A stretch of 44,321 bases of DNA, taken from positions 1-44,321 of the IMG/VR virus record IMGVR_UViG_3300045911_000122; one strand, 5' to 3'. Source of the DNA: a virus. The translations under genes were made by a program, and so were the position numbers. Shown piece after piece: positions 6,674 through 14,492 of this stretch. How positions within the stretch are numbered: the first letter of the stretch is position 1; every line of letters starts with the position of its first letter. The notes beneath the pieces are model-generated. The model was not told the DNA's origin and ran no database searches. It saw nothing but the letters and a program-made list of their open reading frames with translations.

Positions 6674-6959
6674 AAAAATTAAAGCTGTTGGAAAAAATAT
6701 TTTAATTGAAAGAAAAGAGAAGAAAAATGTTTCTGATGGTGGTATCATTTTATTGGAAAATGTGGAAGCCGAAAATTTTGCTATGGCAACTGTAATTTCT
6801 GCCGCAGAATCATATTATGACGAAAAACTAAAAAAAGAAGTTAAATTATCTGTTAAACCAGGAGATGTAATTGTATATAAGCCAGAATCTGCATTAAAAG
6901 TTGATGGTCGTTATTTAATGATAAATGAAGATAATATATTTGCTATAGTTGAAGAATAA
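6666..6959 (+). CDS. GroES-like co-chaperonin
   Basis: A 97-residue protein, the length of bacterial GroES. It shows the GroES mobile loop (SDGGIILL, residues 23-30) that contacts GroEL, and the barrel strands KPGDVIVYKP and LMINEDNIFAIVEE. T4 uses its own co-chaperonin gp31 to fold the capsid protein; this one looks closer to cellular GroES. The likely role is capsid folding with host GroEL. It is the last gene of the operon and is followed directly by a terminator. A second GroES-fold protein is at 33654-33965. Confidence 0.87.
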   Translation: MTEKIKAVGKNILIERKEKKNVSDGGIILLENVEAENFAMATVISAAESYYDEKLKKEVKLSVKPGDVIVYKPESALKVDGRYLMINEDNIFAIVEE

Positions 6960-6960
6960 A

Positions 6961-6993
6961 AAATCCCCCTCAATTTGAGGGGGATTTTTTTTT
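6961..6993 (+). terminator. Rho-independent terminator after the GroES-like gene
   Basis: Stem TCCCCCTCAA/TTGAGGGGGA with a tiny loop, followed by a run of nine T and preceded by A residues, starting 1 nt after the stop codon. Confidence 0.92.
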
Positions 6994-7031
6994 ACTTATC
7001 ATATTTAAATCCATGATTTATTTGTGATTAT

Positions 7032-7421
7032 TTATCCAGCATAAGACTGTTTAGCTGGTAAATCATTTCCATCATTATCCATTTGTAATTGTGATAGCAT
7101 TTTTTTCTCAAGCATTTTTTGCAATGCTCTAATTCTGTTCATGTTTTGAAAAATTCTACGCCTATGTATAACAAATGATTCTGTATTTTTTGGAAAATTT
7201 TTGCTATTAATTATGCTAACAGCCCTGCGAGCAGCATCCCAACGTTTGGTTAATTCGTTAATTGCTTCTTCAACGCCATCTGGAAGGTTATCAGTTACAC
7301 CCTCTTTAAGAATTTTATTATATGTAAAGAAAATACTTTCATAGCTTCTTTCTAATTTAGAAAAAGCTTCTTCGATTCGATCCATAATGTAATCGTTGAC
7401 AAGTTCTCGTAATAATGACAT
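7032..7421 (-). CDS. Hypothetical helical protein
   Basis: A 129-residue protein, not recognised. It is predicted helical and rich in Arg/Lys and Glu (FVIHRRRIFQNMNRIRALQK), with a C-terminal Gln/Asp tail. The ATG has a good AGGAG site 6 nt upstream. A CATAAATA element, close to the late promoter consensus, lies upstream on the same strand at about 7447-7454. It stands alone, convergent with the GroES operon. A virion or DNA-binding role would be a guess. Confidence 0.65.
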   Translation of the reverse strand: MSLLRELVNDYIMDRIEEAFSKLERSYESIFFTYNKILKEGVTDNLPDGVEEAINELTKRWDAARRAVSIINSKNFPKNTESFVIHRRRIFQNMNRIRALQKMLEKKMLSQLQMDNDGNDLPAKQSYAG

Positions 7422-7473
7422 AATATCTCCTAATATGATTTATTTAATGTATTTATGTAAATGAGGAAAATAT

Positions 7474-7656
7474 ATGCCATTATTTACTTTCAAATGTGAA
7501 AAATGTGAAAAAATTGAAGATAGAATAGTAAAACATAATGATGTGAACGAACAAATATGTTCTTGTGACGAACAATCAAAAATGAAACAAGAATTCAATC
7601 CATCTTGTAATTTCATATTGAAAGGTTCTTGGTTTAAAAATTCAAAAAGTTATTAA
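7474..7656 (+). CDS. Small FmdB-type zinc ribbon protein
   Basis: A 60-residue protein starting MPLFTFKCEKC. The Cys pairs CEKC and CSC fit the FmdB-type zinc ribbon, a family of small putative regulators; the second pair here is C-x-C where CxxC is usual. A GAGGAAAA site precedes the ATG. The function is unknown beyond likely metal binding. Confidence 0.72.
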   Translation: MPLFTFKCEKCEKIEDRIVKHNDVNEQICSCDEQSKMKQEFNPSCNFILKGSWFKNSKSY

Positions 7657-7709
7657 ATGAAATATTAAATTTAAAAACATAATAAGCCAGCCATCATTTT
7701 GTTAAGTTT

Positions 7710-7871
7710 TCAAAAATTACTTGAAAAATTAATCTGGATATATTCATAAAATTCTTTATTATCTAAATAATATTGAACTTCCGCAATTTGTTTTATGCTG
7801 GATAAAAATGTAGAGGATGATTGTGGAACATTTACTACAACAAAATTATCTAAATGATTAAATGTTCCTTT
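7710..7871 (-). pseudogene. Possible gene remnant without a start codon
   Basis: On the minus strand a frame is open for 54 codons between TAA (7872-7874) and TGA (7710-7712), with a protein-like composition (HLDNFVVVNVPQSSSTFLSS and IAEVQYYLDNKEFYEYI). No ATG, GTG or TTG with a ribosome-binding site begins it. It sits in an otherwise empty 269-nt gap. It may be the tail of a lost gene or chance. Confidence 0.3.
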
Positions 7872-7925
7872 TTAATAGTAAAAAATTGAAACAAGCAGAA
7901 AACTATATTCTGAGATGGTTAAAAA

Positions 7926-8261
7926 ATGAAAATATCAATTGATAAAATAGGATATGCAACTTTATCTTGTTGTAAAAAGAAATCTATTGATAGAGCTTGT
8001 TACGGTTTACCAAATCATTTAGATATGAGTAAAATTTTTTATTTACAAGAATTTAAGATAAACAAAAAATATAGATTAAAAGGATATTCATCTTTATTAC
8101 TTGACAAAATAAAAAAATATTGTGATGAAAATAATTTAGTTATATGTTTGGATGCTATTCCACTTGATTCATCTATAAGCACTGATGTTTTACATAAAAT
8201 GTATATAAAAAACGGATTTAATTATATATCTGGTACGGCTTTTAACTACGGACATAAATAA
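7926..8261 (+). CDS. GNAT-like acetyltransferase
   Basis: A 111-residue protein, short for the family. The central block LQEFKINKKYRLKGYSSLLL fits GNAT motif A, with RLKGYS in the place of the acetyl-CoA-binding R/QxxGxG/A loop. The tail VLHKMYIKNGF resembles motif B. The N-terminal strands are abbreviated. The substrate cannot be inferred. A weak GAGATGG lies upstream. Its stop overlaps the next ATG. Confidence 0.65.
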   Translation: MKISIDKIGYATLSCCKKKSIDRACYGLPNHLDMSKIFYLQEFKINKKYRLKGYSSLLLDKIKKYCDENNLVICLDAIPLDSSISTDVLHKMYIKNGFNYISGTAFNYGHK

Positions 8262-8455
8262 TGATAGATTCACTATTTAAAACAATAATAAGTTTAATAA
8301 TTATTATTGTTATGACATCTCCAATATGGTTAACTATATATGTATTATTTTTTACTATTGAAATAATAGTAGCATTTAAAATTCTTATAGGTCTGATAAG
8401 TATTGGTTTTGGAATTTATTATTTGTCAAAAATCATAGACATAATTGATGATTGA
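8261..8455 (+). CDS. Small membrane protein with two transmembrane segments
   Basis: A 64-residue protein made almost entirely of two hydrophobic helices (IISLIIIIVMTSPIWLTIYV and IVAFKILIGLISIGFGIYYL) with short polar ends. It is coupled to the upstream GNAT-like gene by a 1-nt overlap. Its size and two helices would fit a holin, but no lysis enzyme is adjacent, so no function is assigned. Confidence 0.65.
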   Translation: MIDSLFKTIISLIIIIVMTSPIWLTIYVLFFTIEIIVAFKILIGLISIGFGIYYLSKIIDIIDD

Positions 8456-8480
8456 CAAACATTTATTTTGAGTCTATAAT
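8452..8480 (+). promoter_or_regulatory. Perfect-consensus sigma70 promoter for the porin-like gene
   Basis: TTGACA at 8452-8457, 17 nt, then TATAAT at 8475-8480, 27 nt before the ATG at 8508. The -35 element overlaps the stop of the previous gene. This is one of the two perfect-consensus promoters in the window (the other is at 31799-31827). Confidence 0.9.
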
Positions 8481-8507
8481 AGCAAATTATTCTATAGGAG
8501 ATTTATT

Positions 8508-9188
8508 ATGAAAATAAAAAACTTATCACTTGCTTTGGCCCTAGCATTGACGGCATCGAACGCTTATTCTACTAATAGTAGCGTTGAATTACGGGCATCT
8601 TCAGATCTAATAATTCGTGGTCAAGAATTGACTAACTCTGAAGGAACTGTTGGAATTGGATTAAAGTTTGATAATGTTGTATTTGACGGCCTTTATGTAT
8701 CAGGAGATTTCGATACCATAGAAATTACTCCAGTTGACAGTAATGTCAGAGTACGTTCAGATATTGAAGTTGGCTATAAATCAGTTTGGAATGATTTTTC
8801 TTACTCTGCCTCTCTGGCAAGAGTAGTTAATCCAGTTACACATTCAAGTGATTATTCAGAACTTCGTCTGAGAGGAAAATATTCATTTGTATATGGAGAA
8901 ATAGGTCAAGGGTTTACAAATGATGTAAACACTGATACATATTTTTCTTTAGGTGTTGAAGGAAGACCGTTTAATGATAAATTTCTTTTAGGTGCATCTA
9001 CAAGTGTCATTAGCTATAATGACAACCAGTTTGGTCCATCTAACGTAGAGTGGAATAATTTTCAACTTTACACTAGTTATAATGTATGGAACAATCTGAA
9101 CATCAATGCTGGAGCCTCAATCGGTGGTGATAAACCATCTGAAAAATTACCAGATGAATTATGGGTTGGTGTTTCTTATAGATTGTAA
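8508..9188 (+). CDS. Outer-membrane beta-barrel protein, TorF/Gcw_chp porin-like
   Basis: A 226-residue protein. Residues 1-21 are a clear signal peptide (MKIKNLSLALALALTASNAY) with an Ala-x-Ala-like cleavage region. The rest is alternating beta-strand sequence ending in aromatic-terminal strands (ELWVGVSYRL), as in outer-membrane barrels. Motifs such as RASSDLIIRGQELTN and VELRASSDLIIRG match the TorF-type putative porin pattern. A virion role is unlikely; a secreted barrel made from a strong host promoter suggests remodelling of the host envelope, for uptake or superinfection exclusion (inference). It is a single-gene transcription unit: consensus promoter, AGGAG site, terminator. Confidence 0.8.
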   Translation: MKIKNLSLALALALTASNAYSTNSSVELRASSDLIIRGQELTNSEGTVGIGLKFDNVVFDGLYVSGDFDTIEITPVDSNVRVRSDIEVGYKSVWNDFSYSASLARVVNPVTHSSDYSELRLRGKYSFVYGEIGQGFTNDVNTDTYFSLGVEGRPFNDKFLLGASTSVISYNDNQFGPSNVEWNNFQLYTSYNVWNNLNINAGASIGGDKPSEKLPDELWVGVSYRL

Positions 9189-9216
9189 TAAGAAATAATA
9201 GTTTTAGTTAACTTAT

Positions 9217-9247
9217 AAAAAGCCTGTCCTGATGACAGGCTTTTTTT
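9217..9247 (+). terminator. Rho-independent terminator after the porin-like gene
   Basis: Stem AAAGCCTGTC/GACAGGCTTT with a short CTGAT-type loop, followed by a run of T. Confidence 0.92.
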
Positions 9248-9418
9248 GTTGCCAAAAATTAAATAATATCAATTTATTTTATCATTTAAAGATAATTTCT
9301 ACATTAAAAACCTCTATAAAACAATAATTTAGAGTATTATATTTTTTTAATCTTAAGCATAAAATTTCAAATTTTTTATAATATTAATCAAAAAAAAAAT
9401 ATTTATAAATCAAATAGT

Positions 9419-9426
9419 TATAAATA
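9419..9426 (+). promoter_or_regulatory. T4-type late promoter (upstream copy) for genes 22-23
   Basis: An exact TATAAATA box 82 nt before the scaffold ATG. With the copy at 9448 it forms a tandem late promoter for the most heavily needed head genes. Confidence 0.65.
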
Positions 9427-9447
9427 TGTAAAACTATTTTTATTACT

Positions 9448-9455
9448 TATAAATA
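9448..9455 (+). promoter_or_regulatory. T4-type late promoter (downstream copy) for genes 22-23
   Basis: An exact TATAAATA box 53 nt before the scaffold ATG. The spacing leaves a leader of about 40 nt that includes the GGGAG ribosome-binding site. Confidence 0.75.
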
Positions 9456-9507
9456 CATCTTACATAAATAATATGAAATACCATTTCTATTCGGGAGAAT
9501 TAAAACA

Positions 9508-10440
9508 ATGGATGAATTACTAAAGAAATTGCTTAACTCTGAAGTATTGACTGAAGAAACAAAGAATGAAATAAAAACGGCATTCGAAAAAATAATTTCT
9601 GAAGTTACTGAAAAGGCAAAAAAAGAAGCGGAAGAAAAAATTAGAGTTGAATTAACAGAACAGTTTATCGCTGATCGTGAAAAATTAATTGAAGCTTTAG
9701 ATACAAAAGCTGAAGAATTCTTTACTAAAGAAATTGATGAACTGAAAGAAGACATTAATAATTTCAGAGATTTGGAAGTTGAGTTTGCAGAGAAAGAAGT
9801 CAAGTTAAAAAAAGAATTACAAGAAACAGTAAAGGCAGACATGCAGGCTTTAGTTAGAGATATAGATGAATATTTAGATATGACTTTAGCATCAGAATTC
9901 CAAGAATTAAGAGAAAGCATTGAAGAAGCTAGAAAGAATGATTTTGGTATGAAAATCTTTGAAGCATTTCAGCAGACATTCCGTTCTCGCTATGTAGATG
10001 AGAATAAGATTCAGTCTGCATTAAGCGAAGCTACCAAAGAACTGAATATAAAAAATAAAGAATTGAAAAAACTTAAAGAAGAATTTGCATCTCTGACACA
10101 TGCAAAGAAATTAGCTGAAGTGTTAGAGCCGCTAACTGGTCGCAGTAGGGAAGTTATGGAAGCTATTTTGAAAACGCAACCAACTGAAAAGTTGGAAGAG
10201 ACTTACTCAAAATATATTGGTAGAGTCCTAACTGAAACTGCTGTTAACAACACTACTCACACTGCGGAGAAGGATAAAAAGGTACTTGCCGAAAGTGATA
10301 AGAGTGAAAAACCTGTTATAAAAACGGTAATTAAAACAGGAGATAAGCCAGCAATTGTAAATGAAAACGGGGCGTCACAAACGAAAGTTCTTGATGAACA
10401 TTCTCGTAATTCATTAAGAAAATTAGCTGGAATCGAATAA
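9508..10440 (+). CDS. 22: Prohead core scaffold protein (T4 gp22 type)
   Basis: A 310-residue, strongly helical, highly charged protein with long coiled-coil stretches (EKAKKEAEEKIRVELTEQF, NIKNKELKKLKEEFASL). Several LTE/LxE sites fit digestion by gp21. Domain cues of gp22 are FGMKIFEAFQQTFRSRYVDE and LEPLTGRSREVMEAILKTQP. It lies just before the capsid gene, as in T4. Scaffold protein forms the prohead core and is degraded during maturation. Transcribed from two late promoters. Confidence 0.93.
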   Translation: MDELLKKLLNSEVLTEETKNEIKTAFEKIISEVTEKAKKEAEEKIRVELTEQFIADREKLIEALDTKAEEFFTKEIDELKEDINNFRDLEVEFAEKEVKLKKELQETVKADMQALVRDIDEYLDMTLASEFQELRESIEEARKNDFGMKIFEAFQQTFRSRYVDENKIQSALSEATKELNIKNKELKKLKEEFASLTHAKKLAEVLEPLTGRSREVMEAILKTQPTEKLEETYSKYIGRVLTETAVNNTTHTAEKDKKVLAESDKSEKPVIKTVIKTGDKPAIVNENGASQTKVLDEHSRNSLRKLAGIE

Positions 10441-10474
10441 ACTCAAATCATAACATTAACTAAAGGAGAAAATT

Positions 10475-11875
10475 ATGTTTGATGAATCTAAAATGTTAAC
10501 TGAAGGCTGGGCCGAGACTAAGGCAGAATTGCTCGACGGTCTAACCGGCTCACGCAGAGCCATCACCGATCAGGTGTTGGAAAACTCAAAAAATTACTTG
10601 CTAGGTGAAACTGCTGCTGCGGGATCAATCCAAGCACATGATATTGCGAATTTTAGAAAGAATCTTCTTCCTCTGATTCGTCGTATTATTCCTGGAACTA
10701 TAGCAACAGAGTTAGTTGGTGTACAACCAATGACGGGTCCAGTCTCACAAGTATTTAGCATGAAATATAAGTATGCTGATGATGCTACATACGATACAGC
10801 CCGTTCGCAGTTTGGCAATGATTATGCATATGCACCGGGAATGGAGGTTTTTGGCAATGACAATCCAATTAGACAGTTTTACTCAAGCTCCGTTGGTGTT
10901 GGCCAACCTGCCGGTGCTGGCGGTTTAGGTTATGCTGGCGCACAGCCTAATGATATTGATACTGGTGTTGCAACTGGTGATGGCTGGGGTTCTTCACAAC
11001 CATCTGATACTTATACTTCAGGAACAACATTATACGGTGAAGTTGTTGGCGGTTCTCTATATGGTGGTTCCGGCTCCCATTTGGAAGCATCTGGTGGACG
11101 TAAGCTAACTTTGGAAATCGTGTCTCAGGCTGTTGAAGCTAAGTCTCGTAAACTACAAGCTGGCTGGACTATTGAATCTATGCAAGATGCTAAGTCACAG
11201 CATAATATCAATATAGAAAGTGAAATCATAAAGGGCTTATCTGCAACTATCACTCAAGAAATAGATGCAGAAATTATTAACGACCTCTTAGCGTTAGCTG
11301 GCACAATACGTGGTTTCGACTTTTCCGCAACCGCTGGCACAACTTATGCCCCAGCATTCGTTGGCGATCGCTTTGCGAATTTAGGTGTTAAAATTGCTGA
11401 AGTTGCTAATGAAATAGCACGAAAGACACGTAAAGCTGCTGGTAACTTCGTTGTCGTCAGTCCAATGATTGTATCAGTTCTTCAAGGCGCTGCTAAGGCA
11501 GTCTTTGCACCAGCGGTTGATTTCGCCGGTAAAGCTCCAGTAAACAACTATTTTGCTGGTACTTTGAATGGTACAATTAAAGTTTACAGCTATCTGTGGA
11601 ACCAAGCTCAACCCGGAACAACCGACCCATACGGTAATGATAAGATCTTGGTCGGTCTAAAGGGTGGTAATGGTGAATTGGACGCTGGTTATTTCTACTG
11701 TCCATATGTTCCAGTCATGAGCACTGGTGTAACTATGAATCCGGTTACACATTCTCCAGTGGTTGGTTTAATGACTCGTTATGCTAAAGCTGCTTTCACT
11801 GATAGCACTACATCGCTAGGTAATTCAGCAGATTACTATGGTCGTATAAGCGTGCAGAACTTAGAGTTCCTGTAA
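10475..11875 (+). CDS. 23: Major capsid protein (T4 gp23 type)
   Basis: A 466-residue protein with the gp23 N-terminal block (LLPLIRRIIPGTIATELVGV followed by QPMTGPV), a Gly/Ser-rich insertion loop, and the C-terminal core (ARKTRKAAGNFVVVSPMIVS, ILVGLKGG, PYVPVM). LLGE at residues 43-46 followed by TAAAGS is the expected gp21 cleavage site for the delta domain. AAAGGAG lies 7 nt before the ATG. G and C content is higher and codon choice more careful than in neighbours, as expected for the most abundant virion protein. Cotranscribed with 22 and closed by a terminator. Confidence 0.97.
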   Translation: MFDESKMLTEGWAETKAELLDGLTGSRRAITDQVLENSKNYLLGETAAAGSIQAHDIANFRKNLLPLIRRIIPGTIATELVGVQPMTGPVSQVFSMKYKYADDATYDTARSQFGNDYAYAPGMEVFGNDNPIRQFYSSSVGVGQPAGAGGLGYAGAQPNDIDTGVATGDGWGSSQPSDTYTSGTTLYGEVVGGSLYGGSGSHLEASGGRKLTLEIVSQAVEAKSRKLQAGWTIESMQDAKSQHNINIESEIIKGLSATITQEIDAEIINDLLALAGTIRGFDFSATAGTTYAPAFVGDRFANLGVKIAEVANEIARKTRKAAGNFVVVSPMIVSVLQGAAKAVFAPAVDFAGKAPVNNYFAGTLNGTIKVYSYLWNQAQPGTTDPYGNDKILVGLKGGNGELDAGYFYCPYVPVMSTGVTMNPVTHSPVVGLMTRYAKAAFTDSTTSLGNSADYYGRISVQNLEFL

Positions 11876-11901
11876 TACGAACTATAATATTCGAGCCATT
11901 G

Positions 11902-11935
11902 AAAAGGCCCGGATTTCCGGGCCTTTTCTTTTTTA
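11902..11935 (+). terminator. Rho-independent terminator after the capsid gene
   Basis: Perfect stem AAAAGGCCCGGA/TCCGGGCCTTTT with a TT loop, then CTTTTTT. Confidence 0.95.
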
Positions 11936-12042
11936 TTGATTATTAATATATAAATATATTTTGGTAATTTTGATTATTATTTCGCTGTTGACTACGGTTA
12001 ATAGGAATGTTATAATAATTAAAATTAAAAAATAAAAAAAAT

Positions 12043-13647
12043 ATGAATGAAAAATATATAAAATTTCTAAAAGAAAATATTAAATTAAAATCTTTGACCC
12101 CCTCTTCACCGTCTAATGTACACCATGAATTAAAATGTTTATTGTGTGGTAATATTTTCACTGCATATCCCAAAGCAAAAATGCAAGCATATAAAAAATC
12201 TAAAATGCCAGGGTGTCCCAAATGCACGCATTCTTATAGATATAGTCAAATTGATAAAAATAATATTAAAAAAATATCAGATCTTGGATATATTACATTT
12301 TCACCATATATCGGTTTAAAAGAAAAAATAGAAGTAAGTAATTCAAATTGTGAATGCGGAAGAAAATGGTGGACAACACCAGAAAATATATTTTCAGGGA
12401 ATGCTTTTTGTAGACCGTGCAATGATGATAAGAAAAGGAAACGATTTGATGATTTAAATAAAGAAAGATTCAGTTTATATTCCACGAATCAAAAAAATTT
12501 TACAAACTATAAAAAACTTGTCCGATATTATACCGAAAAGAATTATAAAAATTATAAAAATATAATTAATCCAAATAATTTACCTCGCGGTAGGTCTTGT
12601 AAAGAAAATGGTTATCATTTAGATCATATAGTTTCTCAATCATATTGTTGGAAAATGAATATACCTGCTAAAGTATGTGCTCATCAAAACAATTTACGTT
12701 TAATAGATGGTTTTTCGAACATTGCTAAAAATTCTAAGTCAATAAATTATTTTCCTGATATTTTTAATGAATATATCCCTTTCAGAAGAAAAGTCCAAGA
12801 ATTCGTTAATACATTAAATGAAAAGTTCCCTAATACCTTTGAAACTAATTACAAGTTAGGAGACTACACTTTTGATATAAAATATAATAATTATGTTATA
12901 TCGTTACTATTATTTGAAGAAAATAAAGAATCGTTTAATCTAAATCGCAGATTAAACATTAACATTTATAATTTTGCAAATAAGAATAATTTAATATATA
13001 TTCCAATTTTTGAACACGAATGGGACAATAGTAGAAAAATTGTATTACAAAAAATTGAACATATCATTGGCAAAAGCAATAAACCTAAAATATATGGTAG
13101 AAAAACTATTATAAGAGAGATTACTAACTCGGAAAAATCAAAATTTTTAGAAAATAATCATATTCAAGGAAATTCTGGTAGTTGTATAAATCTCGGTTGT
13201 TTTTATAACGACACATTAATATCTGTTATGACTTTTTCTAAGCCACGAATTATAATGCGTAAAAAAGTACAGAACGGTGTTTTTGAACTAGCTAGATTTG
13301 CATCTCATAATGATTTTATCGTAATTGGTACTGCATCGAAACTATTAAATTTTTTCATGAAAAATTACGATTGGAATTCTATTTATAGTTATGCTGATAA
13401 GAGATGGAGCACTGGAAATTTATATATTAAATTAGGGTTCGAAAAGTTTGAAGATTCTGATCCTAATTATTACTATTATAAAGATGGAAAAGTATATCAT
13501 CGTTTTAAATTCGCAAAACATAATATTAAAAAATTATTTCCAGATCAGTTTGATGAAACATTAACAGAATATCAAAACATGTTAAATTTAGGTTATGATA
13601 GAGTATGGGATTGTGGCAATCTTAAATTTGTTATAAACAAAACATAA
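12043..13647 (+). CDS. Free-standing homing endonuclease, HNH type with degenerate PD-(D/E)XK-like domain
   Basis: A 534-residue protein. Residues 20-130 carry three zinc-binding Cys pairs (CLLC, CPKC, CRPC and CECG), typical of phage endonuclease recognition modules. At about 188-230 is an HNH core: YHLDHIVSQSY, then HQNNLRLIDGFSNIAKNSK. The next domain aligns with the Vsr-like core of the broken endonuclease (YTFDIKYNNYVISLLLFEEN, IPIFEHEW), but the acidic and Glu-Tyr-Cys active-site residues are not kept. The C-terminal half (NNHIQGNSGSCINLG, YADKRWSTGNLYIKLGF, DRVWDCGNLKF) is shared with 4105-5199. It sits right behind the capsid terminator with no clear ribosome-binding site, as is common for homing genes in intergenic sites. 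Confidence 0.88.
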   Translation: MNEKYIKFLKENIKLKSLTPSSPSNVHHELKCLLCGNIFTAYPKAKMQAYKKSKMPGCPKCTHSYRYSQIDKNNIKKISDLGYITFSPYIGLKEKIEVSNSNCECGRKWWTTPENIFSGNAFCRPCNDDKKRKRFDDLNKERFSLYSTNQKNFTNYKKLVRYYTEKNYKNYKNIINPNNLPRGRSCKENGYHLDHIVSQSYCWKMNIPAKVCAHQNNLRLIDGFSNIAKNSKSINYFPDIFNEYIPFRRKVQEFVNTLNEKFPNTFETNYKLGDYTFDIKYNNYVISLLLFEENKESFNLNRRLNINIYNFANKNNLIYIPIFEHEWDNSRKIVLQKIEHIIGKSNKPKIYGRKTIIREITNSEKSKFLENNHIQGNSGSCINLGCFYNDTLISVMTFSKPRIIMRKKVQNGVFELARFASHNDFIVIGTASKLLNFFMKNYDWNSIYSYADKRWSTGNLYIKLGFEKFEDSDPNYYYYKDGKVYHRFKFAKHNIKKLFPDQFDETLTEYQNMLNLGYDRVWDCGNLKFVINKT

Positions 13648-13678
13648 ATATATAAAATTAATTTTAGGATTATTTACT

Positions 13679-14107
13679 ATGAGTTATATTTTATTAGAAA
13701 GATTTGGATATACGCCTTTAGGAACATTCGGGCGTTTAATATATGGTGATAAAAGATATTTCACAGTAGAAAGACCTTGGGAAAATAACAGAAGATTCGT
13801 TTCCTGCATACCTGAAGGGCGATATAAAGTTATTTGGCATAATTCACCAAAATTTGGAAGAACTTTAGCCGTTATAGGTGGAACGGTTAGTTTACATCAA
13901 AATGAAAAATTTGAAAGGTATGCAATACTTTTTCATGCTGCAAATACTATGGATGATCTTAATGGTTGTATAGGTGTGGGTAGATCTTTAGGTTACGTTA
14001 ATAACAAATGGGCTATAACATCAAGTGCTGATGCAATAAAGGAATTTTTATCAATTGGCATAAAAGACAATGAAGATTTAATAATAAAACAATATCTTCC
14101 TTTCTAA
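13679..14107 (+). CDS. DUF5675 family protein
   Basis: A 142-residue protein matching the DUF5675 pattern: TFGRLIYGDKRYFTVERPWE, CIPEGRYKVIWHNSPKFG, ILFHAANTMDDLNGCIGVG. The conserved H and C residues resemble an L,D-transpeptidase-like arrangement, so a cell-wall-related role is possible but not established. A CATAAATA late-promoter-like element is about 37 nt upstream, and AGGA precedes the ATG. The next two genes are small proteins, one membrane-bound. Confidence 0.8.
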   Translation: MSYILLERFGYTPLGTFGRLIYGDKRYFTVERPWENNRRFVSCIPEGRYKVIWHNSPKFGRTLAVIGGTVSLHQNEKFERYAILFHAANTMDDLNGCIGVGRSLGYVNNKWAITSSADAIKEFLSIGIKDNEDLIIKQYLPF

Positions 14108-14115
14108 TATAAATA
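14108..14115 (+). promoter_or_regulatory. T4-type late promoter
   Basis: An exact TATAAATA box directly after the DUF5675 stop and 29 nt before the ATG at 14137, where AAGAAG could serve as the ribosome-binding site. Confidence 0.6.
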
Positions 14116-14136
14116 TAAGTAAAAAGAAGATATAAT

Positions 14137-14445
14137 ATGTTGTCATTTAGTCAATACATAGAATCTAAAAATATTTTAAGAATGGCTGTTGAAGACGCAA
14201 CTAAAATTAAAAGAATATATTATGTCACAAAATATTGTAAACTACCTGTTTATGAAGATTTAGAAAACAATAATAAAGATTATATTTCTCTAAAACCTAG
14301 AGATGTTATAGAAATTACATGGGAAAAAGATAATGATAATTTGGTTGCCAGATTCATATGCATAAATGAAGGGCAAAAATTATTCCCCTCATGGTCTATA
14401 TCAAAATTTAATAGTTGGGTAGAGTCAACTTGCATTTTAATTTAA
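14137..14445 (+). CDS. Hypothetical protein
   Basis: A 102-residue protein, not recognised. It starts MLSFSQYIESKN, the xSFxxYIE-type N-terminus seen in many small T4-like virion or internal proteins, and the second half is a small beta-rich fold (RDVIEITWEKDNDNLVARFI). It has its own late promoter. Confidence 0.6.
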   Translation: MLSFSQYIESKNILRMAVEDATKIKRIYYVTKYCKLPVYEDLENNNKDYISLKPRDVIEITWEKDNDNLVARFICINEGQKLFPSWSISKFNSWVESTCILI

Positions 14446-14492
14446 AATTTGTACGTATAAAATAAATAATTAAGATAAATTTTGGATTTAAA

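Larger units (their letters stand above)
9248..9507. other. AT-rich intergenic leader of the capsid operon
   Basis: About 260 nt without a gene, strongly AT-rich, between the porin terminator and the scaffold gene. It holds two exact late promoter boxes (9419, 9448) and a near match TATAAATC at about 9404. No tRNA or conserved hairpin is seen. The scaffold ribosome-binding site is GGGAG at about 9492. Confidence 0.7.

Noticed and set aside
10594-10818. Minus-strand frame inside the capsid gene, and similar frames inside genes 17, 41, uvsX and 44
   Set aside because: Shadows of strongly supported genes on the other strand.
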